From Myxococcales bacterium (GTDB taxonomy: Bacteria > Myxococcota_A > Polyangia > Fen-1088): a DNA stretch of 64,000 bases. The notes below the pieces were generated by a model. It was not told where the DNA came from. It did not search any database and saw only the letters and a program-made list of their open reading frames with translations. Both the position numbers and the translations under genes were made by a program. Below are positions 9,000 through 17,400 of this stretch, piece by piece (the stretch's first letter is position 1; every line of letters starts with the position of its first letter). The DNA lies in assembly GCA_022184915.1 (NCBI GenBank), contig JAGTJU010000003.1:124001-188000 (forward strand), given 5' to 3'.

Positions 9000-9257
9000 T
9001 TACCGCAATCTCGCCAGCGCTGCTGCCGGTTCAACCCTCGCTTTCATGGATTCACCAAGAACGATTGGCCGCGGTACGGTTGCCTTGCGGCACGACAGAG
9101 CTAAGGGATCGAAACTTGTAGTCGGGTCCTCAATGTAGGCGGCCGAACGCATCCCCCCCAACAACCCGATCGGATCCCGTGAAACGTACTGCCCCGCCTC
9201 CGGCGAATAATACCGAAACCGGTTGTAATACAGTCCGGTCTCCTCGACGAAACACAT
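9000..9257 (-). pseudogene. Decayed Rhs tip fragment (core end plus truncated third tip)
   Basis: The fragment begins within the highly conserved end of the Rhs core ([20 protein letters not shown], then [10 protein letters not shown]) and continues into a tip unlike the other two ([17 protein letters not shown], then [13 protein letters not shown]). The tip stops after about 45 residues, so it is truncated. It lacks the rest of the rhs gene and a real start. With the adjacent pseudogene immunity copy it forms a displaced toxin-immunity remnant, as left behind when Rhs loci gain a new tip by recombination. Confidence 0.75.
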
Positions 9258-9325
9258 CCGCGGCCATCACCATCAAGCCTTGGGGATTGTGCACCGATGT
9301 TCTTGAACAGCATTGGCCCTAACAC

Positions 9326-9670
9326 CTACTCCCAATGAGCTCTCGTGTTGTTCTCCTTAAGCCATTTCTCCAGTTTGGGTGCGATTTCATCTCTTTGCTG
9401 AGTCGTCATCGGCTCTTCCTTTTGGAGAATCCACGTAGCCGACGACCAGTAGAGCAAGATGTCGAATTCGGTATCGCCAGAGATTTCGTAGTAGATTTCG
9501 AGCACATGATCGCTTCTCTTGAGGTAAAGGCATCCGTCTCGCCCGGACTTCCGCCACGTGAATCCATCGCGCAGCTCAGCTACTCGATTTGCCTGCCAAC
9601 GTTTCCGGTTCATCGCACTTTTTTGTGCGGGAGTCAGCTCTTCAGGAGGCAGGAAGACGTAGGTGGCCAT
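9326..9670 (-). CDS. Immunity protein for the truncated-Rhs ADP-ribosyl-cyclase-like tip
   Basis: 114 aa. ATG 9670 is chosen because GAAGGAA lies a few bases upstream, just after the Rhs stop at 9681; an upstream ATG at 9700 would overlap the toxin gene. The C-terminal half (FDILLYWSSATW, then a helix ending APKLEKWL) follows the same pattern as the 14226-14480 protein (DYVVYTSSIHSW, then VLSAVEEW). The two therefore look homologous, consistent with their two tips being of one family. Position directly downstream of a toxin tip is the main evidence for function; the resemblance to the Imm74-type pattern is from memory and unverified. Confidence 0.65.
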   Translation of the reverse strand: MATYVFLPPEELTPAQKSAMNRKRWQANRVAELRDGFTWRKSGRDGCLYLKRSDHVLEIYYEISGDTEFDILLYWSSATWILQKEEPMTTQQRDEIAPKLEKWLKENNTRAHWE

Positions 9671-9680
9671 AACGATTCCT

Positions 9681-12222
9681 TCAGTTGATAGCATGCACAA
9701 TGATGCGCACGCTTGGGTTGCTGTTCAGTATAGGCTCCTCCGTCCGCTTCCACACGCTCGTAGGAGAAGGCCCCTTTTTCGCGTCGACGAATACATGGAC
9801 GTCTCCTTCCTGTTCGGATGCTCTCTTTGCGAATATCCGTGACCTCTTGTCCCAAGCAGGTTGGACCTCTAGCCAATCCGAATTCTTCGAGTGCCGCTCA
9901 AGCTGATTGCCCTTACCCGTCATCTCCAATGTCTTTCCATTGTTGGTTCGGGCCCAATCTTCGGCGGCCTTTTTGACATTGGGATTTCCGTTACCGGACC
10001 AAAACACGAAAGTCTTCTTGCAACCTGCAAGACCGAACGGATCCGACCACGCCAGCGGATCAGGCACGTAGCTCGTCAACGCTATTCCGCCATCCAACCC
10101 AATCGGATCCCGCGACACATACTGCCCCGCTTCGGGCGCGTAGTACCGAAACCGGTTGTAGTACAGCCCCGTCTCTTCGTCCTCGTACTGCCCCGGCCAC
10201 CTGAAGGGGCACGCCGCCTTCACGCCTTGAACGTCTCGTTGATCCCCCCACCCGCCGATCTGCGCCTGCCACACCACGCGGCCGAGCTCGTCCACCATGC
10301 TGGTGGGCACGCCCAGGTGGTCCGCGACGATGCTGAACTTATCGTCGCCCACGAGCTTCGCCATCGGCGTGAAGCTCTCGGGCTCGAATAGCCATGTGAT
10401 GGGCTGCTGCGAAGTGCCCTCGGCCGCCGCTGCAACCTGAAACGGCTTCGCACCGGCCGGTGGTCCTTGCGCGGGCTGCGACACCAACAACGCCGCCTGC
10501 TGCGCCTCAGCCGCGGCACCCCCACCCTCGACGCGCGACACCTCCCCCTCCACCTCGACCCGCTCCGCCCACTCGTGTAGCGGCACGTTGCCGTCCCAGA
10601 TCCAGCGCGTGCGTTTTCCCTTCCACTGCTTCCACACACGCCGCCCCAGCGCATCGTATCCAAACGTCACCGCCGTCCCATCCGGCCGCACCACGCGCAC
10701 CAGACGCCCCGCCCCGTTCCACTCGTACCTCCACTCGCCGTCCGGCCCCACCTTCTTCACCAGGTTGCCCTCGACGTCGTACGCATACGTGGTCACCCCC
10801 TCAGCCCCCCGCGCCTCGAGCAGCTCGCCGCTCGGTCCGTACTTGCGATCGTTACGCTCCCGCGTGCGGAACAGGTTGCCCACCGCGTCCGGCATGCGCA
10901 GCTCCCGCAGCGTCCGCTCCGCGCTGTCCTGGAACGTGGCGCTCACCAGGCTTCCCAGCGCATCGTGCTCGAACGTGATCGGACCCGACACCGAGTCCAA
11001 GATCTGCTTCAACCGGTCATTCGGCTCCCACTTGTAAACCCGCGCCCGCACCTCCTGCCCGCGCACCTCCAGGCTCTGCCGCACCGGCCGCCCCAGGTTG
11101 TCGCGCTCCCAGCGCGCACTGACCCCGCCCGGCAGATGCCGCGCGATCTCCAACCCCACGCTGTCGCGCTGGAACTCAGCCTCATAGGCCCGCCCCCCGG
11201 CCCCATCCACATGGGCAAACTCGAAGGGCAGGTCGTGCCCTCCCGCTTCCACATACGCCGATAACCCCAGCACGTCCCCCATCCCATTGCGCCGGATCGT
11301 GTGACGGAGCCCCTTCGACGAGCGAATGCCGGTGCGGAAGCCGGCCCCGTCGAATGACGACGCCACCCATTCTTCCCCCTGCACCTCCTTCGTCACCCGC
11401 CCCAGCACGTCCCGCTCGAACTTCACCACCACGTCGGCATTGCCAGCCACCAACATGGCGCCATCCACGCGGTACGCGAAGCTTTCTTTCGTTCCGTCGC
11501 TGTGCTCGACCTCCACCACCCGTCCCGCCACGTCGTACGTGTACCCGATCGTCTCGCCCTGCGGCCGGATCACCTGCTGCACCCGCCCTACCGGATCCCG
11601 CAGGTACGTGCGCTTCCGCCGGTCGAAACCCCACTCTTCTTGCACCAAGCCCGTTGGTCCCAGCACGAACTGGTACACCATCCCGTGTTCGTTCTGCACC
11701 CCCAGAAGCTGCTCTTCCGTGTCGTACGCGAAGCGCACCGCCGTGCCCGCCTCTTCTCGCTTCCGCAGCCGGTTCATGCCCTGGTACGTGAACCGTACGT
11801 CGTGGTGCACGTCCTTCGCATGCACCACGTTGCCTTCGGCGTCGTAGGCCAGCCTCCGCTCGTTGCCGTCGGGTTCGCGCACCCGCACCAGCCGTCCCAG
11901 CGCATCCCACTCCCGGTGTTGCACGTTGCCCTTGGCGTCTGTCGCGGCGACCACGCGGCCCCACGGGTCGTGCGCCCAACGGGTCGTGGTGCCGTCCGGC
12001 GCACGCAAAGACGACAGATTCCCCTGTGCGTCGTACTCGAGGCGGCTCTGCTGGCCCAAGGCATCCGTCACACCCACCAGCTGGGGCCCTTGCCACTCGA
12101 ACTGTTGCGCGCTGCCCAGCGGATCCCGGCGCCCCACCAGGTGCCCCAGACCGTCGTATGACCAATGCCACGCCGCGCCCTGCGCATCCACCACCTTCGT
12201 TGGCAGACCCAAGGGCCCATGC
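9681..12222 (-). pseudogene. 5'-truncated rhs gene with ADP-ribosyl-cyclase-like toxin tip
   Basis: About 845 codons of Rhs core (YD repeats such as YDAQGNLSSLRAPDG) run without a stop to 9681 but have no N-terminus. At 12222 the sequence switches abruptly to an IS3-type transposase. Core residues are nearly identical to the complete gene at 14477-18877 until DPIGL, where the tips diverge. The tip of about 120 residues has FVFWSG, TLEMTG, PAWDKRSRIFA (W-x3-S) and SVWKRTEEPIL, matching the order and spacing of catalytic motifs in CD38/ADP-ribosyl cyclases. It is probably an unexpressed or recombination-donor orphan, followed by its own immunity gene. Confidence 0.8.
10095..12222 (-). repeat. 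2.1-kb direct repeat, rhs core copy 1
   Basis: This segment is almost identical to 14933-17060: the same length (2128 bp) and in the same orientation, with only scattered substitutions. The left limit is where the encoded proteins reach DPIGL and tips diverge; the right limit is the junction with the truncated transposase. Homologous recombination between the copies would exchange the toxin tip and immunity gene of the complete rhs and delete the roughly 4.8 kb between them. Confidence 0.85.
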
Positions 12223-13107
12223 CTCGAGGATGGCGATGTCGAGTCCTTCGTGGCGCTGGGAGGGCGTCACGAACCGGATGCCGCTGTGCCGATGTTCCTC
12301 GTTGTACCAAGCCACAAATTCATCCACCCATGCTTGCGCAGCCTCCAGGCCCACGAAGGGACCGTCAGGGTAATTTGGACGGTACTTGAGCGTGCGAAAG
12401 AGAGATTCCAAGAAGGGGTTATCGTCGCTGACGTGCGGTCGACTGAACGCCGGTACAATGCTCAACGTCTGTATGGTCGCGAGCAGCGTCTTGCCCTTCA
12501 TGGCGTTGCCGTTGTCGGCGTGGACGACCAGGCCGCCTCGTTCGATTCCCTCACGACGGCAGGCATCGTCGATGAGCGCGGCAGCAAGGACATCGCTCTC
12601 GTTCTCGTGCACCGTGGCGGCCACGACCTTGCGACTCCACACATCGACGACCATGTACAGAAGCCAAAACTTTCCTTGAATCGGTGAGCGAAGATTAGTT
12701 ATGTCCCACGACCAGACTTGCCGGGGCCCAGTGGCACGATGTTCGGTGGGCCGCCGGACCTTTCGAGGTCGGCTCTTTCCCCTGTGTGCCAGAAGCTTTC
12801 TGCGCTTGAGAAGTCGGTACATCGTGCGCTCGGAGGCCTTATAGATACTCATGTCAGCGAGATTCGCGACGACCTGGTGAGGCGTCAGGTCCACGAATTC
12901 CGCAGAGGTGAGCAACGTGAGAATGTCTGCCTCATCGGCGGGGCTCAGCGCGTTTTCGGGTTTGGTCTTGGGACCACGTCTTGCATCTTCTGCATCAGGA
13001 TTGACGGCCCAACGCTGAATCGTTCGTGCATCAATACCCAGTTCCTTACAAGCGCTCTCCAGGCGGGCCCCCGACGCCACGGCTTCCTCCACCAACGCGC
13101 TGATCAC
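12223..13107 (-). pseudogene. IS3-type transposase OrfB, 3'-truncated
   Basis: 295 residues of an rve/IS3-type DDE transposase. SWDITNL gives the first Asp, VHADNGNAMKG the second and NPFLESLFRTLKY the Glu, with 35 residues between the last two as in IS3. The C-terminus is lost: after HEGLDIAILE, at 12222/12223, the frame runs into rhs core sequence. About 40 residues seem missing, so transposition is unlikely. The GTG start overlaps the OrfA stop as GTGA; OrfB would be made by reinitiation rather than the usual IS3 frameshift. Confidence 0.85.
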
Positions 13108-13667
13108 GGCTCGTTCCTCTCGTCCGTGCCGTCGGCCGCGTCCCCCCAGAGAGCATTGGCTTTTTTTCGCAGCACCAGCAGCGCTGCCGTTTCGGCCAAC
13201 GCCTTCTCCTTATGCCGCAGCTCCTTCTCAAGTTCCTTGATCCTCTTACGCTCCCCCTTGGACTTCCGCCCAGAGCCGCGCGACTCAAGTGCCGACTCTG
13301 CGCTCTGCTGCCACTGCGCGAGTTGGTCCTGGTACAGACCACGGCGCCGCAGATATGCGCCCAACGCTTCCCCTTTGAGATCCATCGTCTCGACCACCGC
13401 GCGCAGCTTCTTCGCGGGGGTCCAGTCCTGAGCTCGTTTGCCTTCTTCCGGCCCCTCGGCGGCGGCAGGCGTGCCAGTGCCTGACCGGGCTCGAGGCGTT
13501 GGCTTCGTCTCCTTACCCATGGCCTGCACGCTAGCTGTCTCCCGCAGCCAGCGCGACAGCGTCGGTTGTGAAACCCCGGTTTCCTCGGCCAGAGCCATAG
13601 CGCTGATGGCCTTGGGGCCCAGCATCCGGCGCACCATCCGCGCCCGGAATGTATCTGAATACTGCAT
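13104..13667 (-). CDS. IS3-type transposase OrfA (helix-turn-helix)
   Basis: 187 aa. The N-terminus (FRARMVRRMLGPKAISAMAL, then AEETGVSQPTLSRWLRE) is a HTH DNA-binding domain. A linker rich in Ala, Gly and Pro is followed by a second helical part with a long Glu/Lys coiled-coil stretch (RKRIKELEKELRHKEKALAE), probably a leucine-zipper-like oligomerisation region typical of OrfA. It lies directly upstream of OrfB with a 4-bp overlap. It may still bind IS ends even though the element is truncated. Confidence 0.8.
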   Translation of the reverse strand: MQYSDTFRARMVRRMLGPKAISAMALAEETGVSQPTLSRWLRETASVQAMGKETKPTPRARSGTGTPAAAEGPEEGKRAQDWTPAKKLRAVVETMDLKGEALGAYLRRRGLYQDQLAQWQQSAESALESRGSGRKSKGERKRIKELEKELRHKEKALAETAALLVLRKKANALWGDAADGTDERNEP

Positions 13668-13757
13668 TGCGTTCTGTCATCGCCTTCTCGCCCCCCTGGT
13701 TCTGTGCTTGAAATGTTGGATAATCGAGCCAACTGCAGGCGGCAACTACCCTGTCAC

Positions 13758-14007
13758 AGGGCGAACGCCGATGGGCATCACTGGGGCGGGCACAGTTGAT
13801 CCCCTGATATGGCTTGCCGGTGGTGAGGCTGTGCTCAACGCCGATGGGCATCACTGGGGCGGGCACGAACACGAGCCAGAAGTCTTGGGGAACAAGTGAC
13901 GTGCTCAACGCCGATGGGCATCACTGGGGCGGGCACGCTACGCAGTTGCTCACCCCATTTACAGAAGCATTGTGCTCAACGCCGATGGGCATCACTGCGG
14001 CGGGCGC
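13758..14007. CRISPR. Orphan CRISPR mini-array, 4 repeats and 3 spacers
   Basis: Four copies of a 36-bp repeat at 13758-13793, 13831-13866, 13901-13936 and 13972-14007. The two middle copies are identical. They begin GTGCTCAACGCC and end GGGGCGGGCAC, so GTGC and GCAC at the termini are complementary. The first copy has a degenerate 5' end and the fourth has two changes near its 3' end. Spacers are 37, 34 and 35 bp and unrelated to each other. No cas gene is present in the window. Read on the minus strand the repeat ends GGCGTTGAGCAC. Orientation and type cannot be fixed. The array sits between the IS3 remnant and the Rhs immunity gene. Confidence 0.85.
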
Positions 14008-14225
14008 TCGACAACGCGACGATCGACAACTCCGTCGCCTAAATCTAGAGCTTCATTTACGACGTCGACGGCGGTGACGGTCCACGTTTGATCGAGGGCA
14101 TCAAGGTCCCCGCCGGCATATCGCATTGCCAGGGCATACAAGACCATAGGTTATCGCCGCGACATCTTCTTTTCTCAGAGCGGACAGCTCGCTCCTCTGA
14201 AGTCGAAACCCGGGGTTCATTCCTG

Positions 14226-14480
14226 TCACTCGAGCTCTACCTTGAATCTCACGCTACCTGCCCATTCCTCAACTGCACTCAATACCTTCTCCTTTTCGTC
14301 GGCCGTCATTGCCGCCGGCGTCGGATCGCTCCAAGAATGGATAGACGACGTATATACAACGTAATCAGGCTCGCCTTCCACATGAGCAAGCCCCTCACCG
14401 TCGAGTATTGTTCGACGGCCGTCACTTGCTTCGACGGTTAAATGCCCAGGTGTCACGTTCGTAACTAGGTATTTGGTCAT
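14226..14480 (-). CDS. Immunity protein for the complete Rhs toxin
   Basis: 84 aa, starting at ATG 14480 and overlapping the rhs stop by 4 bp (ATGA). The small acidic alpha/beta protein has DYVVYTSSIHSWSDP followed by a predicted helix (DEKEKVLSAVEEW). The same order of features is seen in the 9326-9670 protein. Position and coupling to the toxin gene support an immunity role. It would neutralise the cyclase-like tip in the cytoplasm of self and kin cells. Confidence 0.7.
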   Translation of the reverse strand: MTKYLVTNVTPGHLTVEASDGRRTILDGEGLAHVEGEPDYVVYTSSIHSWSDPTPAAMTADEKEKVLSAVEEWAGSVRFKVELE

Positions 14481-17400
14481 CTCTCGAAAAGCACTTTCTC
14501 TGAGCCAGTAGCGGGATCTATTTGAACAAGCCTCGTCACTTTCTTGTTGTCAATCAACACGTTGAGCTCGGATTTCTGCCAAACGTTTCCTTGTCGAAGA
14601 TCTTCGCCTATGACTGCGTGAACCTCGCCCGAGGCCCCTCGGGCATAAGATGCCGAGGCGTCGTTCCATGCCTTCTCTGACGCAGGGTCAGCTGGATCAT
14701 ACTTTGGCATCGTGATCCCGCGGTCCTCGATAATCTTCTCAAGTGTAACGCCGCCGCGTGACTCAGCAATGGCGCGCGCATTTGCTTCGCCGCCTTTCCC
14801 TCTGGTTCGCCCTGACCAGAAATAGGCTTGGTTCGGTTTGGTCGCAAATCGATGATCTTCGCACGAGAGTCCGAGAGGATCGATGTCCGACAGTGGGTCC
14901 TTAACGTACCCATGCCTCTCAAGTCCCCCCAACAACCCAATCGGATCCCTCGACACATACTGGCCCGCCTCCGGTGCGTAGTACCGAAACCGGTTGTAGT
15001 AGAGCCCCGTCTCTTCGTCCTCGTACTGCCCTGGCCACCGGAAGGGGCAGGCCCCCTTCACGCCCTGAACGTCTTTTAGGTCTCCCCACGTCCCGATCTG
15101 CGCTTGCCACACCACGCGTCCCAGCTCGTCCACCATGCTGGTGGGCACGCCCAGGTGGTCGGCGACGATGCTGAACTTGTCGTCGCCCACGAGCTTCGCC
15201 ATGGGCGTGAAGCTCTCGGGCTCGAACAACCACGTGATCGGTCGCTCAGCGGTTCCTCCTGCAGCCGCCGCTTGCTGAAACGCCTTTACGCCCGCTGGAG
15301 GCCCCTGCGCGGGCTGCGATACCAGCAACGCTGCCTGCTGCGCCTGTGCCGCGGCGTCGCCTCCCTCCGCCATCGCCCCATCCCCCTCCACCTCCACCCG
15401 CTCGACCCATTCGTGTAGCGGCACGTTGCCGTCCCAGATCCAGCACGTGCGCTTGCCCTTCCACTGCTTCCACACCCGCCGCCCCAGCGCATCGTACCCA
15501 AACGTCACCTCTGTCCCATCCGGCCGCCGCACCTTTACCAGACGCCCCGCCCCGTTCCACTCGTACCTCCACTCGCCGTCCGGCCCCACCTTCTTCACCA
15601 GGTTGCCCTCGACGTCGTACGCGAACGTGGTCACACCCTCGGGCCCGCGCGCCTCCAGCAGCTCGCCGCTGGGTCCGTACTTCCGGTCGTCGCACTCCCG
15701 CGTGCGGAACAGGTTACCCACCGCGTCCGGCATGCGCAGCTCCCGCAGCGTCCGCTCCGCGCTGTCCTGGAACGTGGCGCTCACCAGGCTTCCCAGCGCA
15801 TCGTGCTCGAACGTGATCGGACCCGACACCGAGTCCAACATCTGCTTCAACCGGTCATTCGGCTCCCACTTGTAAACCCGCGCCCGCACCTCCTGCCCGC
15901 GCACCTCCAGGCTCTGCCGCACCGGTCGCCCCAGGGCGTCGCGCTCCCACCGGGCGCTCACCCCGCCGGGCAAATGCCTCGCGATCTCCAAACCCACGCT
16001 GTCGCGCTCGAACTGCGCTTCGTACGCGCGCGCCCCCGCCCCATCCACGTGCGCGAACTCGAAGGGCAGGTCGTGCCCTCCCGCTTCCACATACGCCGAT
16101 AACCCCAGCACGTCCCCCATCCCATTGCGCCGGATCGTGTGACGCAGCCCCTTCGACGAGCGAATGCCCGTGCGGAAGCCGGCCCCGTCGAATGACGACG
16201 CCACCCATTCTTCCCCCTGCACTTCCTTCGTCACCCGCCCCAGCACGTCCCGCTCGAACTTCACCACCACGTCGGCATTGCCAGCCACCAACATGGCGCC
16301 ATCCACGCGGTACGCGAAGCTTTCTTTCGTTCCGTCGCTGTGCTCGACCTCCACCACCCGTCCCGCCACGTCGTACGTGTACCCGATCGTCTCGCCCTGC
16401 GGCCGGATCACCTGCTGCACCCGCCCTACCGGATCCCGCAGGTACGTGCGCTTCCGCCGGTCGAAACCCCACTCTTCTTGCACCAAGCCCGTTGGTCCCA
16501 GCACGAACTGGTACACCATCCCGTGTTCGTTCTGCACCCCCAGAAGCTGCTCTTCCGTGTCGTACGCGAAGCGCACCGCCGTGCCCGCCTCTTCTCGCTT
16601 CCGCAGCCGGTTCATGCCCTGGTACGTGAACCGTACGTCGTGGTGCACGTCCTTCGCATGCACCACGTTGCCTTCGGCGTCGTAGGCCAGCCTCCGCTCG
16701 TTGCCGTCGGGTTCGTGCACCCGCACCAGCCGTCCCAGCGCATCCCACTCCCGGTGTTGCACGTTGCCCTTGGCGTCTGTCGCGGCGACCACGCGGCCCC
16801 ACGGGTCGTGCGCCCAACGGGTCGTGGTGCCGTCCGGCGCACGCAAAGACGCCAAATTCCCCTGTGCGTCGTACTCGAGGCGGCTCTGCTGGCCCAAGGC
16901 ATCCGTCACACCCACCAGCTGGGGCCCTTGCCACTCGAACTGTTGCGCGCGGCCCAGCGGATCCCGGCGCCCCACCAGGTGCCCCAGGCCGTCGTATGAC
17001 CAATGCCACGCGGCGCCCTGTGCATCCACCACCTTCGTTGGCAGACCCAAGGGCCCATGCTCGAGCTTCAGTTCGGCGCCGTCGGGGCCTACGATCGAAA
17101 TGCAGTGGCCTTGCTCGTCGAAGACCCAGCGCGTTTGGCTGCCATCCGGCAAGATCTCCGCCGTTTGTTGGCCCGAGGTTTCATCGTACGCGTACTTCGT
17201 TTCCGCGCCCGTGGCATCGATGATCGAGACGACCTGACCCGTTTCGTCTTGCTTGTAGACCGTCACGTGGCCGAGGGAGTTCTCCACCACCGTGGTGCCT
17301 TCGGCATACGTGATCTCGTGGTCGTAGATGCCGTCGTCACCCCAGGTCCGCACGCAGCGGGCGCCTTCGTCGACGCCGTCGTACACGAAGTAGAACGACA

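Larger units (their letters stand above)
12223..13730 (-). mobile_element. Truncated IS3-family element
   Basis: OrfA plus 3'-truncated OrfB. The OrfB end of the element, with its inverted repeat, is missing at the sharp junction with rhs sequence at 12222. The OrfA-side end is not defined; it should lie between the OrfA start (13667) and the first CRISPR repeat (13758). No matching inverted-repeat pair or target duplication could be found, as expected if one end was deleted by recombination. Confidence 0.7.

Noticed and set aside
11182-13107. A 641-codon frame joining transposase to a long basic Gly/Arg-rich protein
   Set aside because: Only the part right of 12223 is transposase; the rest is the rhs core read in the wrong frame. 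Listed as truncated OrfB.
13814-14077. A plus-strand frame with repeated STPMGITGAG peptides
   Set aside because: The repeating peptide is simply the translated CRISPR repeats, with spacers between them.
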